NCBI GenBank assembly: GCA_029948255.1
Contig: JALIZF010001795.1
Location: 496,001-560,000 of the forward strand
Reading direction: 5' to 3'
DNA: 64,000 bases
Source: Telmatactis stephensoni
Lineage: Eukaryota > Cnidaria > Anthozoa > Actiniaria > Isophelliidae
Position numbers and translations under genes: made by a program. Shown here piece after piece: positions 24,287 to 36,000 of the stretch (within the stretch, counting starts at the first letter, position 1; each line of letters begins with the position of its first letter). Below the pieces are notes generated by a model. It searched no databases and was not told the origin of the DNA. It saw only the letters and a program-made list of their open reading frames with translations.

Positions 24287-27200
24287 ATTTCCATCTTTTC
24301 TATCTTTTCCAAATCAACAGCTACATATAAGAGAATGTCCACAATGTCCTGTCAGCTGCCCAACTAATTGTGGGGAGACACTAGATAAAGATAAGGTAAT
24401 TATATATTTTGAGAGTGCAATAGAACCGGTCGACTTCTGTGTGAGCACGCACATCTCCCAACAAATGATCGCGGTTAGTTTGGGAGCTTATATAGCTAGA
24501 AAAGGTTTCGGTTTCATAATTCGCCTCCCTCCTGTAAGCGACCAATTGACTATACAGCAATTCTATCCCGGACAGAACGGACAGAACATGGTGATCGCTG
24601 TAAGTGCATTCATTGGTAGCACCAGAGCCGGGCCAAAAGGCCATTTGAGTCTTGACTCTTGGTACAGCATTAGACACACGAACTGAATTGGAAGCAACAC
24701 CACTTTCTTTGTCGACTGTTATTCTCAAGATTATAAATTAACGCGCACATATGCACTACGTCGCGCACCATGTCGCTTAGTGCCTGCTAAATTAAACCTA
24801 CAATCATTTTTGAGTTGGCACGATAACATTTTGAACATTTCTTTTGGAAGTAAACCAGGGAGACCTAGCTTCAGTCCTACGCAGGCGTTTTTAATCTCGA
24901 TCCAGTAAATCTCCCGACTGGTTGGAGACTAAAGCGCCTGCGTAGGAGGCTAGGGGAGACCAGGAGGGTGTATAATTGAGTGGTTCCGAAGTCCCTTAGG
25001 CCTACCCGGGCCCCAAAATCGCTGTTATTTTGGGCGATCTTGGGCAATATTAGGCGATATTAGGAAATTTTAGCCATTTCGAGTTGGCGCTCTTAGGCGC
25101 TCTTGGGCGCTCTTGAGCGATCTTGGGCGATCTGATCTTGGGCGATATTAGGCAATATTAAGCGATATTAGGCGATTTAAGGGCCTGGAGTAGGCCTTCC
25201 CGGCCCTTTGTATCATGTTACTCAAACACTGAATTAGGGTTGCGGGGAGGAGCAAAAATTCTAATCCTGCAAACAGTTTTGGCATTGCTTGTATTTTAGT
25301 GTTTTTCTTGAGATGACATGTGCCGACATTCTCAGTAAATTAAGCGCGTATGAAATGTACTGGCAAAAAAAGTAAATCATGTAAACCAAATAATGATCAA
25401 AATAAATGAAAACAAACAAACCTAATTATTAATGTTTTTAATTAATGTCAGGTTGCAAGTCACTTATCAAATGAGTGCCCGCTGATCCTTGTAAACTGCA
25501 GTTATAAAAGTATTGGATGTAAAATTAAGGTATGTGCAAGAATTTAGGACCGATAATCATACTTCAGTTTGAGTAAATTAGCAAAGACTTAAAAAAAAAA
25601 ATAACATTAATAAATTAGTGAAAAAGAAGATCAAAGAATATACGAAGAGGAAAATATACTTTCTTAGCGAAGGTAACCTGGCCAAATTTTTATTAAGACC
25701 CAACTCCAAACCGCGCAAACGGACCAAAAGTGCATGAACCAGTTCAAAGTGTTTACATGTAGGTCGGACGAATTTAGAACCGTACCGGTACATTTTTAGA
25801 CCTACTTTTTTAGGTCTCAAACGAGTCCGGTTAATTAAGCGGTACAAATGGATTCGTGTAAATGCAAGGCCTAACCGGACGAGTTTTGTACCGGGTCCAA
25901 ATTCATCCCGTACCGTGTAAACACAGCCTACGGAATAAATGGGAAACTCTATACCTTATACACTCATCAAGTTTTAGATAGATAGTGTCATCCATTTGAA
26001 GTTGTAGTAAGGCCTAACTTTTGATATCGTGAGACACACAAAAAAGTGAAAACTACGGTTCTGTCAGAATTAGGGACCGTTCATTATTTATGGCAGGGGG
26101 GGGGATGGGTGATTAAAGGGGGGTTCTTGAAATTTTTCCAGGTCTGAAAAGGGGGGTATTGAAATAATTTCTTGGCTATCAGGGGGGGGTATAGAAATTT
26201 CATAAGACAGATAAGGTAACAAATATACCATACAACAAATTTCAATTTCTGTTTGAGTGCATTTCATAAAACCGTGAAACACTTTGTAAGGAATTGCACA
26301 AAATTGTACTAAATTAACAATAGAAGACAGAGGATTTGGCACTATTTTGTTAGCAAACTGTTTCACGGTTATATGAAATGCACTCTACTGTTTTGAATTG
26401 CTTTCAACTTGTCTATGTCTCTTCAAGAGCATCAGAAATGAAATCTAACAACATCAATGAAAGAGTGATGCCAGAGGCCATGATGTGTTGCATCAAGAGC
26501 CATCATCAACTTTATTGTTTTTTAGGTTGAAACTTAATTTATCACTAAAATCAATAAACATGGTTTGTACATAATTGTTAATACAAATAAGAACTAATAT
26601 AAAGATTATTTATTTAATTTTCAAGGTCAACGACAAACAACAACAAACAGTTTCTAATAAACTGACTCCAAAAAAACGTTGTTTATATTTATATGTAGAA
26701 TAATGTGAAGCAAAACCACGCAAGTTGTAGATTTAAAGCTCTGTTTATTCTGTTTATTATTTATATTTTAATATCTATATTTTATATTCATGTAATTATA
26801 TTTTTAACACTTTTGGGGAATTTGTTAATAAATTTTACATTTTATTTATTCTATTTTAATATTTATATATTTTTTGTTGTAGGGAGGGGGGGAGGGGTAT
26901 TGAAATAATTTTCTTTAGAATGAGGGGGGTCCTTAAAATATTTTTTTTGTCAGGGGGCCTTTAAAAAATTTGGTTCCTTGGTTAATTAATCACCCATCCC
27001 CCCCCCCCCCCCCTGCCATAAATAATGAACGGTCCCTTATTGTCAAAAAATTCGATTTTTGCTTCAGGTTCGATCAGCTGTTAGTTATCATTTTGTATCA
27101 TATATAAAAATCGTTTCGTAAAATAATGATAATGGTTCCTTGAGTTTCGTTATGCGACCTAACGCCGTCAAGTACATTTGCATTAATACACCTATTTGAA

Positions 27201-29087
27201 AAAAGGTTGTCGTCCTAGAGTCTATATAAAGCCCACGCGACTAGACCGAAAAGGAGAATGGGTAGTAGTAAAATGTCACTCCCCAGCTCAGCTTTGGTCT
27301 TGGTTTTAGTATCAACAAATGAAGTTCTTCAGTGTATAAGGTCAAGTCAAGCTGAATTTCAAATTCTGTACGTGTTGGTCTGCTGTGTGGTTTTATAGCG
27401 TTGGTAATTACCCGTACTTTCGGGTGAGTCGCGTAGGTTGGAGGCCTTTTTTTCCAGACATCAGGCAATGTGCACGAGCGCAATTTTCTGGAACAAAGCA
27501 TGACGGGAAACTGAGTTCTTGCACTTTTTCTTTCCCACTGAAATAAGCACAGGAATCTATCTTTGTCGTTTCTTTACAGAAAATGCAAGTATTTTAGCAT
27601 AAGAAAATTACAATGTTACAAAATGCTTGTAGGTCGCTAGAAATCGTTGTTGGGAGAGATTACGCAGCACGCAGTTGGTGTAATATATTCATAAAGATAT
27701 AATACAAAACCCACAATACAATAGAACGAGAAACAATACAACACAATAGATATTTTGAATACATTACATGAACTGAGTGCTATGTAGGTTTTCCCAATCC
27801 GTTGTTCGATTTTTGCTGGACTCCAACTCCCAGAGTGCTTTGCAAGCTCTTGCGTATACTGTCTAATGAAATAGATGTGTCTACTCGTGCAATCGGAGCC
27901 AGATATTTACTGTATTTAGCAATGCTGAAGTTATGATTGCATTTCTGATTACAAAGGTTCCACGAAAAGATTTGAATGACCACTGTAAAATCCACGTTAA
28001 AGAGCATCTTGAGGCAGCATGTGAGAAGATTTTGTCACTTCAACTTCAAGTAGATGAAATGAACAATGAATTTGTTTTTGGAGAAACGTTCAGAAAAGAG
28101 ATGAATGATGAAATTCAAGAACGGATGGATATGATGCAAAGGCAAGCTCTCCCTACCTCCATTGATCGGATTCAAGAACAGATTGATGAAATGACAAATA
28201 AAATTCTGCCCACCTCAATTAATGGTATTCAGGAACAGATGGATAAAATGAAAAAGCAAGCCGTTTTCTTTACTGTTTTAATTTGTTTAGTCATTTTTTC
28301 ATTTTTCGTAATATCCATGTATAGTGCAATTCTCCGCCGCATGATGATGGATGAGACATCAAAAAAACAAATTCGCCCCACCGACAACATTCAAAAACAG
28401 GTCGATGAAATGAAAAAGCAAATCCTCGAAGGCATCGAAAATAAATTGGAAGAAATGAGAAATACAATTTTTATTTTAATTTGTATTTTCGGCTTAATCA
28501 TTTTTCATTTCATATCACAAAATATCGCAAATCTCATAATGCCAAATAAAATAGATACGATCATGACTAAAGATATTGACATGCCCTGGGCTTCTGGCTA
28601 TGACTTGGGAGTACCTGTACGCTTATATTTCATATGGAAGACAAAGGACTTTACTCAAAAGCTACATAAAGCAAAAAATCCTGACAGTTTCAGTGATATT
28701 GTACTTAACAGCGAGCCATTCTATACGCATAAATATGGATACAAACTTAATCTAAGGTTATATCCCAATGGAAATGCTGATGGAAAGGGTACCCACGTAT
28801 CAATATACCTGATTGTCATGTGTGGGGAGTTTGACTCGTTGTTAACCTGGCCTGTTAATTGGAAGGTGAAGTTCATCTTGATCGATCAGAAACCAGATCC
28901 TGCACAACGGCAGAATATTGAAAGGACTATTGTACCTAATGCATCTAGAGAGACCCTTCAAAGACCAACAATACACAAAAACAGTGTAACAGAATACACA
29001 CGATTCATCTCTCATGAAATTTTGGCGACAGAAGACTATATTGTAAATGGAGAACTGTTCCTGGCACTTGAACTTGAGAAGCCTTAA
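14208..29087 (+). CDS. TRAF-like gene 2: RING, zinc fingers, coiled coil, two membrane segments, MATH
   Basis: Seven exons: 14208-14380, 21878-21947, 22625-22723, 23415-23579, 24321-24395, 25452-25529 and 27957-29087. The spliced product is about 596 residues. RING ligands visible are C25, C28, C40, H42, C45, C48, C64 and D67 (C3HC3D type, as in TRAFs). Exons 3-6 carry TRAF-type zinc fingers. Exon 7 encodes a coiled coil with only 2-3 LPTSI repeats, a hydrophobic helix at about residues 323-345, a short charged coil, a second hydrophobic helix at about 390-410, and a MATH/TRAF-C domain from about 445 to the end (FIWKTKDF, PFYTHKYGYKL, GTHVSIYLIVM). The start is chosen because [15 protein letters not shown] is shared by three paralogues. 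Role as a membrane-bound ubiquitin ligase/adaptor is inferred. Intron 1 is 7.5 kb and full of mobile DNA. Confidence 0.85.
14385..14759. mobile_element. MITE at the exon 1 splice donor of gene 2
   Basis: Ends ggggccgtttacatgat and atcatgtaaacagcccc, flanked by TAA (14382-14384, 14760-14762). The left TAA is part of the GTAAGG donor, so the element begins at intron position 5. Confidence 0.8.
15171..17080. repeat. Minisatellite with alternating 93- and 131-bp units
   Basis: Unit starts (ttcaccattgg) step by 131, 92, 131, 93, 93, 93, 131, 131, 131, 93, 93, 131, 131, 93, 93, 93 from 15311 to 17064: seven long and nine short units. The long form has 38 extra bases containing aaagggcaattacaattgg. 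A degenerate unit precedes at 15171-15310. Confidence 0.95.
17230..18560. repeat. ~575-bp tandem module, 2-3 degenerate copies
   Basis: ctacctaatagc-gagctccc occurs at 17249 and about 575 bases later, each followed by gaattgggcttcctgtgg and a further shared tract. A partial third copy follows the retroposon at 18000. Confidence 0.65.
18000..18208 (-). mobile_element. Short retroposon with (TTGAAC)n tail
   Basis: The plus strand begins with ttcaagttcaagttcaag and the block is flanked by GTATG on both sides. The homologous sequence near 825 lacks it. It is probably the 5'-truncated end of a LINE or SINE. Confidence 0.6.
19338..19790. repeat. Two direct repeats, period 240 bp
   Basis: tattcaaaatatt-gatccaag starts at 19338 and 19578, and about 210 bases following each are nearly identical. 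Confidence 0.9.
21139..21877. other. End of gene 2 intron 1
   Basis: No gene or repeat recognised between the composite element and exon 2. Confidence 0.5.
22270..22560. repeat. Inverted repeat just upstream of gene 2 exon 3
   Basis: atgtagagcaagagaaaagc and its complement form a hairpin centred near 22380. It is shared with intron 2 of gene 1. Confidence 0.65.
23119..23317. repeat. (GAAA)n microsatellite
   Basis: About 200 bases of almost pure GAAA, in intron 3 of gene 2, upstream of exon 4. Its translated frames are spurious. Confidence 0.95.
23607..23810. repeat. (ATTC)n / (ATCC)n microsatellite
   Basis: Tandem attcattcattc and atccatccattc in intron 4 of gene 2. Confidence 0.95.
24062..24287. 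repeat. (TTCC)n / (TTTC)n microsatellite
   Basis: Pure-pyrimidine tract complementary to the (GAAA)n tract on the other side of exon 4. It ends about 33 bases before exon 5. Confidence 0.95.
24396..25451. other. Gene 2 intron 5
   Basis: Holds a small hairpin near 24870-24960 (cctacgcaggcg and its complement) and a tandem cgatcttgggc/gatattagg tract at about 25020-25180. No gene. Confidence 0.5.
26073..27036. mobile_element. 964-bp inverted-repeat element with G/C-run ends
   Basis: Ends gggaccgttcattattta and its complement, each with a run of G or C, flanked by TTA (26070-26072, 27037-27039). It lies in intron 6 of gene 2. No coding capacity was seen. Confidence 0.75.
27180..27470. repeat. 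Copy of the 5240-5515 repeat
   Basis: Shared blocks ctagaccgaaa, gaagttct and gtgtggtttta in the same orientation. The open frame across it on the minus strand is not supported as a gene. Confidence 0.45.
27957..29087 (+). CDS. Gene 2 last exon: coiled coil, two membrane helices, MATH domain
   Basis: Starts after ttacaaag with VPRKDLNDH and encodes 376 residues. The hydrophobic stretches are FFTVLICLVIFSFFVIS and, about 50 residues later, IFILICIFGLIIFHFIS. Between them lies a charged segment with one degenerate coil repeat. The MATH domain keeps the family hallmarks: WK-x-K-F, PFYTHKYGYKL, LYPNGNADGKGTHVS, LTWP, ILIDQ and FISHE. Confidence 0.9.
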   Translation, partial: VPRKDLNDHCKIHVKEHLEAACEKILSLQLQVDEMNNEFVFGETFRKEMNDEIQERMDMMQRQALPTSIDRIQEQIDEMTNKILPTSINGIQEQMDKMKKQAVFFTVLICLVIFSFFVISMYSAILRRMMMDETSKKQIRPTDNIQKQVDEMKKQILEGIENKLEEMRNTIFILICIFGLIIFHFISQNIANLIMPNKIDTIMTKDIDMPWASGYDLGVPVRLYFIWKTKDFTQKLHKAKNPDSFSDIVLNSEPFYTHKYGYKLNLRLYPNGNADGKGTHVSIYLIVMCGEFDSLLTWPVNWKVKFILIDQKPDPAQRQNIERTIVPNASRETLQRPTIHKNSVTEYTRFISHEILATEDYIVNGELFLALELEKP

Positions 29088-29291
29088 TTGGTTATTGTAA
29101 ATATGAACTGACTAGCACCAAACGGAAAAAAATTCCGCACGATATTATCTTAAGACAATGACTGCATGCATCGACGCTTAATCTGAAATTCACGGGAAAC
29201 GGCAAATAGCAGGTTGTACTAGAAAAAGAGTTTTTTTGGGGGGTGTCATATATTGTTATACTGATATCGTATATATATCGACATGGTTTCA

Positions 29292-29297
29292 AATAAA
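29292..29297 (+). promoter_or_regulatory. Polyadenylation signal, gene 2
   Basis: AATAAA about 200 bases after the gene 2 stop, just before a pentanucleotide microsatellite. Confidence 0.4.
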
Positions 29298-29327
29298 ATA
29301 CAATATTTTAGAATATAATGATAGATG

Positions 29328-29408
29328 ATAGCAATACAATACAATACAATACAATACAATACAATACAATACAATACAATACAATACAATACAATACAAT
29401 ACAATACA
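29328..29408. repeat. (AATAC)n microsatellite
   Basis: Sixteen or so tandem acaat pentamers. Confidence 0.95.
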
Positions 29409-29477
29409 GGTTTATTCCAGATGCAACTAAAAAATTTTGTTTACAAATATGATAAAAAGCTTAAAGCGAGTACGTTA

Positions 29478-29729
29478 AGGCTGGTTCACACTAGCGTCGG
29501 AATCGGAATCGGAATCGTAAGAAAACAACAAAGAATTTAGGGATTAGAATACAAAAGAAAGGTGTTTTTCTTTGTTCTTTCCTTTGTCTTTAATTATGCT
29601 TATGCTTGGTCGTATGCTTCTTGCGATGCTTTTGTCGATGTCTTATGTCACACGCTTGACTTAACTCTTTTGTCTTTTCCTTTGCTTTCTGCTTCCGATT
29701 CCGATTCCGACGCTAGTGTGAACCAGCCT
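29478..29729. mobile_element. 252-bp MITE with TTA target duplication
   Basis: Ends aggctggttcacactagcg and its complement, then (CGGAAT)-rich subterminal tracts; TTA at 29475-29477 and 29730-29732. Confidence 0.8.
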
Positions 29730-29980
29730 TTACAATAGCAAAATAAATAAAAGGCATCTAGAAAGGAAGTTATGAGGTTATCCCTATGTGAAAACTCCCT
29801 GAAAACGCAAGAACAAATGTACAAGCAAGCGAATTTACTATAAAAATATACATTTCCACAACAACAACAACAACAACAACAAAAGAAAAAATGAATAAAT
29901 AAATGAATATATAATTAATAATGGTAGTAGATTATAAGAAAGAAGGGGAAAATCCTAGTAGTTATTCAGATTATATCTGT

Positions 29981-30199
29981 TTAAATGCCTATGCCTAAAT
30001 GGTTACTTAAATTATTCTTGAAGGCAGATAAGCTGCCTGCTTCCACAACGTTAGCTGGCAGGTCATTCCATGCCTGTGCAATTCTGATGAAAAATGAATA
30101 TTTAAACGAATTAACTTTTGCCCCTTTAATGTAAAATATATAAATTACATTAAGCATAACGAATTCAGTTATACTTTTAAGTATAATTAAAATTGTCAA
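29981..30199 (-). pseudogene. 3' fragment of a CR1/L2-type LINE reverse transcriptase
   Basis: The C-terminal frame reads RIAQAWNDLPANVVEAGS and AFKNNLSNHL, the usual end of non-LTR reverse transcriptase ORFs of this group. The rest is missing. A (CAA)n tract lies just beyond at 29862-29882. Confidence 0.7.
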
Positions 30200-30329
30200 G
30201 ACGACTGCTAGTAGCTCTTTTTAAAAGTTTTTTTAGAAATACAGAAGGCCTGTTCCTGCTAGTTGTAAGTTTGGCAGTAGCAGGAGGAACAGGTCTTCTT
30301 CTGATAAAGATTGGTATCCAAATACGGGT

Positions 30330-32030
30330 CATATGGTAAACTAAATACAATTGTATCAGGGAGGTTGGGAGGAATGGACTAGAAAATATATAAATTTAAC
30401 AAATGGCGTGACTTAAAAATCTGGTACGCTCAAGCAATAGTTTTTACAATTCCCTGAGATAATTCATGCAGCTGGAACAGCTTTTACAGCTGTCAGTGAT
30501 GTTTCTCAATTCTTAATTCTCGTCCCTCAATGACTACACATTTAATCCGATAACAAAATTGCATTATTTAGTATCCTGAGCAAATCTCTACTGGATGAAC
30601 CTTTCCCCAATAAACAAAAGGAATTAGGAAAACATATATGAAAAAATATTTAAAAAATATAGAAATAGAAAATAGGAAACCTATTTCATGCATTGAAAGT
30701 ATTCTTGTTAATTAATAATAACAACGTGTAGAACTTGCAAAAATGGAAGGAAAATCTCAACATTTCCATATATTCACTATTGGTAAACCACAGTTAGTCC
30801 AAGCTGCTCATTTCTGGGTCCGTTGCTCCAAGTTGGGTTAGTGCTAACCCAGGGTTAAGGCTAAAGGAATGGTACCCAGAGATGGAAGAATATTACACAG
30901 TGGACGAAACAATTATTGGAACTTAAAGTTATGTTATTTACGCAAGTGAATATGATTTACAGTGCCAATATTAGACAGGGTCAATCACATGATATCGAGC
31001 ATGAGGTATTTCTGAAGGAGTTTATTTGCCACACTGTTTATAGAGTGCATAAATTTAGAGGAGGAGATACAACAGGCCAATGCTCGCTAGAATTATAATA
31101 ATATCTCCAAAAACAGTACTGAATAAAAAAGAAGAAATGTTCTTCTACTCAGTAGAGTTTCACAAATAAATTGCTGAATAAATTATGTTCAATGGATTGG
31201 TGCACACTCATCGTGCAACTATCGAGTTGTGGGTGCACGCGGGAGGTTGCTAAGCCGAAAGTAGCGATTCTAACTTCTTGAGTGCTTAAGCAACCGATCA
31301 AGTGCACTCAAAACTATTTGGACAGTTGATAGGATATTGTGGAGACTCTCTGATATGCTCCTTTTCATGACAGAATAAGTGAGATAGAAGTGAAACAATA
31401 ATTGTTGCGCTTATTTGCGCTCATGCGCGTATGTGCATATTTATGAGTGCCGCCTTTTGGGAATTTGAGACCGGTTTTGGTTCGAGCTCGAGGTGCTGAA
31501 AACGATGCGAGGTCGTGCACCGCCTTTTTCATTGTCTTTACCGAGTTGGGAGGGATTGTTAGGGGCTCATGCGCTTATTTGCATATTTATGAGTGTGCAC
31601 CATTGCGCAACTTTAGCATTTTCTGACACAGGAAAATAAAGACGCAGAAACGCGACGACGTATTTTAAGATTGGGTTTCCTGTGGCAACCCAGTAATGGT
31701 ATTGTTACCGAATGAATTCATCAAGCGTTTAGGGTTTTATACAAACCTTATTATATGATTGAGTCTGTTTTCTTTGTTATTCATAGGACTTTATATCACT
31801 AAATTCACGATGATTATATATTCAAGGTTTTATATAGAGCTTCTACGGGATGTATCTGTATAAATCACTTGAATTTATAATTCCCGGGGTTTATCTAGAT
31901 ACATCACTTGAATTTATAATTTCGTTCCATACTTCCTTAGATGATTTATGTGTGCATGGACACCAAGACTTAGAAATTTTCTTAGAAATATACTAAGTAG
32001 CGATTTTTGGTGGAAAAAAGCTTTGATAAA
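30330..32030. other. Intergenic region, genes 2 to 3
   Basis: No gene recognised. Short internal repeats (for example catttatgagtg near 31440 and 31585; acttgaatttataatt near 31870 and 31910). Confidence 0.5.
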
Positions 32031-32102
32031 TGACAGAGATTCGAACCCGAGACTTTCTGCACTCCTATACCCGCTTAACCACTATACTACTGAGCTAACT
32101 GA
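32030..32102 (-). repeat. tRNA-like SINE head
   Basis: Minus strand has an A-box-like tagctcagtagt and B-box gggttcgaatct spaced as in a tRNA. It lacks a convincing full cloverleaf, so it is called a SINE relic. Confidence 0.55.
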
Positions 32103-32293
32103 TGGAATCTTCTCAACAAAAAAGTCTTTTGTGTGTTATATATCATGAAGTTCGTTAGTGTTTCTCCGAATAGAATTGAAAAACAATTATTTAAGGTTTC
32201 CTTCTGGGAATTCGGTAACAATGATCTAATTAGTGATTGTCTTTTTGAATCGCTTTTGTGTGAAAACCTCCTCAATCATATAATAAGGCAGAT

Positions 32294-32395
32294 AAATACC
32301 TCGAAGCTCGGCTTTTATCCATATACATCCCTCGGGCCTACGGCCCTCGGGATGTATATGGCTAAAAGCCTCGCTTCTCGGTATTTATCCCTTCC
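32294..32395. repeat. Short palindrome
   Basis: atacatccctcgggcc and ggccctcgggatgtat arms around a tac loop, with outer complementary ataaatacc/ggtatttat. Confidence 0.8.
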
Positions 32396-32872
32396 ATAGA
32401 ACGACTACTCGTACAAGTGGAGTCAGAAAGAACGTTGGGCAGTATGTTTTAGAAATAGTAGAGATGTACGTATTGTAACCTGTTTATATAAGTGTTCGAT
32501 TTTCTTTGCTTTCCATTTCATTCGGCTCCATTCAATATATTGTATTTTATTCTAGTCTGTTGTGGAATTAACGTTGCGTAACGAACCAAAGAACGTCCGC
32601 GCGCGGGGCAACGCTACTCTAAGGAAAACATGTTGCAAATAAAAACAGGGTATATTGAAGGGATGCCTTTTGTCGTCGAAGGCATAGTTAAGGGTACCTT
32701 TTTGCTCAAATTAAAGAGTAATGGGTCAAGAGTGTGGGCGGAGCATCCCCGTACAAAATGCATAGGAGTGCCTGTATTCCTGTGGTCAAAAGTTCAAATC
32801 TTTAGACGTCTGATTCAAAGTCAGTGGAAAGAGAAACAGGAAGTGTTATTCTCCAAGATCTCTCGTTCTAAC

Positions 32873-33036
32873 ATGGCTTATAATACTGCAATGCCGTCTG
32901 GATATGACTATGAGTTCGTTCAGGAGGTGCCTGATGACTACATTTGTGCTATATGCCATCTCGTAATGAGAAAACCTGTGCAGACAAAATGTGGTCATCG
33001 TTTCTGTAGACGATGCTTGGAAGTGACGAACAAGAA
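32873..33036 (+). CDS. Gene 3 exon 1: RING N-terminal half
   Basis: 164 nt, phase 2 end at AACAAGAA/GTAAGA. It encodes [23 protein letters not shown] and CGHRFCRRC. The 5' leader just upstream (caggaag ... ctctcgttctaac) resembles that of gene 4, showing that the duplication included the leader. A TATATAA at about 32485 is a weak promoter candidate nearly 400 bases upstream. Confidence 0.85.
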
Positions 33037-36000
33037 GTAAGATAGATCGTTCTGTATATCAATTAATTCACTAGAAACGATAGAAAACGACTTTTATGTT
33101 TATTCTTTAGTACCTTCAATATATAGTTTGTAATGTCAGTGTACTTTTTATTAGGAATTCTATTTCTCAGATATCAGATAACCTGGAAAAGCCAGAGCCC
33201 AACACATATTAAGCGTATTGAGCGAATTCTAATACATTAGCTCAGTTATAGCGATATATTGAGTTCAGGTTCTTATGAAATTCCTTGCCTTAAAATAAAA
33301 CCAAAAGGAATACATTCTTCAAGTATTTAGGGCGGATTACTGGGTTCGACGAGGCACTGCCTCAGAATATCGGATACGTAGACTGACGTACGCCCAGTGT
33401 CTTTCGCAACCGATGTTTGTGTTGTCACGCAAAACCAGAGCTAACGGGCTCCTGTGGTGAATTGAACAACTCACCTATCTTTGAACTGAACCGAACTGTT
33501 CTATTTGCACACTCAAGGATACAATCTACTAATCACGAAAAATAAAAAATAAAAAATAACATATACAAAATAATGGAGGTTGTAAGAATAAAGTACGAGT
33601 TAGGGAAGGTTCATTTAATATGACGAGGGGGGGCATGAAGATTTCAAGCGGGCCCTTTGATTTTTAAAAGATGTTAAGGGGGGCTTCTGAATTTTTGGGA
33701 TGGCCAAAAGGGGGGGGGGGGGGGGGCTCAAGTTTTTATTCATATAAGGGGGGGGCTAAAATAATCGACAAGGTCAAAATGGGGGGCTATGAAAATTTTC
33801 AGGGTTAGATTTCCAAATCTTCATGCCCCCCCCCCCCCCCCCCCTCGTCATATTAAATGAACCTTCCCTTAGTGTTTTCCGAGACCCATATCACGTGTTT
33901 CAACGCAGACAATAATCGCTTATTCACACCATTTTTTTACAACATCTAAATAATTACAACGGACTTACAATGGTGAATGTCAACTGAATAGCATTCTCTT
34001 TAGGTATGTATGGAGTGAATCCATGAGTTGAGTCGACGACGTCACTGACACCTAAAAATACACTTTTTTGAAACAGCTATATATTAAGAACGCCTTTTCC
34101 GTCGTCTCAAACAATCATCTATATTATGTTGGTTTCCTATCAGAACAAAAGGTGTAATTTGTAGATGGAAACCCATTCTTTGATACGACCAAGTAATGTC
34201 GCCTTAGACAATTTATGCATGCTTGAATGTGAGAGAAACAAATTGTAAATTTCAAATGAGCCGTTTTAGCAAGAGATGTAAACACGAGACTCCTTTGGAA
34301 TAATCTCCACGACAATCCCTGGAAATAATTGCTATAACTTCATATACTTAATGTAGGTAATTTTTTCTGACTATTAAGTTTTACTTGCTCACTGTTTTAA
34401 AAAAGTTCAGCAGCGACGGATTATGTTTGGCCTAAGCTTATCCCAGTCAAGTTTCGTAAATTGTGTGCCATAGTTGTCTTATCACTTCAGAACTTTCTTG
34501 TTTATATTTAAAATTTCTACAATACTTTTTGGACTTGCATGTTAACGACTTTACAAACCAAATTGTGAAGGAAAACAACTTCTTTTTCTGTTTCTAATTT
34601 ACTGCCAAGAGCGTTGCCATGGCGAGGAAGTCACCAGGCGAGGTTCGGTGCCGTGACTATGCCGTGTCGTGTCCGTGCCGTGTGCCGTGCCGTGTCACAC
34701 TCATACGAAATCTGCTCTAAGAAGACGAAAACTCAATTCAAGTTAGGGATCCTAGTTCGCTCTAGTTACTGTCGATCGATCACTACGCAACAGCTTTTGT
34801 CGTGGTTTTAAACTACTACACGTCAATCAGAATCTTTGTAACTACTGGGCGAGGTGGGTACTCCCTATATATGTAGGATCAAGTGTAATTTAGTTGGCCA
34901 GCTGTTGCGATGGCGATTCCTGGTACGAGAGATACCGAGTAATTCGATTCTCAATCACCTCACACTTGTTTCGACGTCTTTCCATTCTGTGTAGTTTTAA
35001 CTAGACGCACACGTGCGTTCACTCGTGCCCTGGGAGGAGAGGCTTCAAGGACCGGCCCCGTTCGTACTCTTCCCCGAGCCGTTTCACGCATTCTTCACTT
35101 AACCGTAACATAATATAGACCATTTTTGACCTCTTTAAAGCATATCTGATTAGTCAATTTGTCTGTCAGCAGCTTAGTGTTTGCCTCTGTCCCTCTATTA
35201 TCATGCATGGTATTAGATATCTCCAACATGCAAAAATATACCAGTTTATTCAACTTTTTATTTCACTGTATATCTCAAGTGTTTGCCGTAAAGACTTCTA
35301 CAACGACGTTTTTGACACAATAACAAATCGTGTATTTTTTCGTTCATGTTTCAGATTATCTATTGCGTGACCAAACGCATCAGGTCAAATAGAGCCTTGG
35401 TTCCATGAAAATATATAAATAAATTGTCTGGCCAGAATTGTGTTAAAATTCATCACAAAAACGTTTCAAGATCTCTTGAATGCTTGAATGAAAATATAAT
35501 TGACTTGTCTCTATATGCGTTCGTTTAGCAACATGTAGGGTGAGAAATTCGTAGATTTCCAGCTCAAAGGAATTGCTTTGAGTCGCGAGAGTTTCATTTT
35601 CAACTACTCCATTGAGAGCTTGATATTTGGTCAAAGTATTGGAGATCGGGCTCAAAATAACAGCCCATTCTGAAGCTCTTATAAGTATATAGGTAAATCT
35701 CGAGTTAAAAGCTCCATTTTCTATTGTCTCGCTGCTGGAAAAGCCCGTCTCTGAAAGCTGTTTTTGGAGCTGTCCGCCATCTTGCATTCCTAAAGTTCCT
35801 GACTGGCGTTCGCTAGCTTCGAACAGTTCGCACTCGCTCAAAGGTGATGAATGAAGGGCATTGTTTCTTACGCTCTTAACCAATCAGGAGTGCATCACGT
35901 CACCGATTGCGCAAGAATGCCGCATTCTCGTGGACGACGAGAGGAAAAAAAACATTTGCAGTTTATAACGCGTTCCCGGCCTAAAGGCCTGGGCACGAGT

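Noticed and set aside
23062..24367. Long ORFs rich in FLS, FIHS or KKER
   Set aside because: They are frames through GAAA, ATTC and TTTC microsatellites in introns of gene 2.
32630..32872. N-terminal extension of gene 3 exon 1
   Set aside because: An open frame exists, but the MAYNTAMPS start is conserved in three paralogues and the extension is not.
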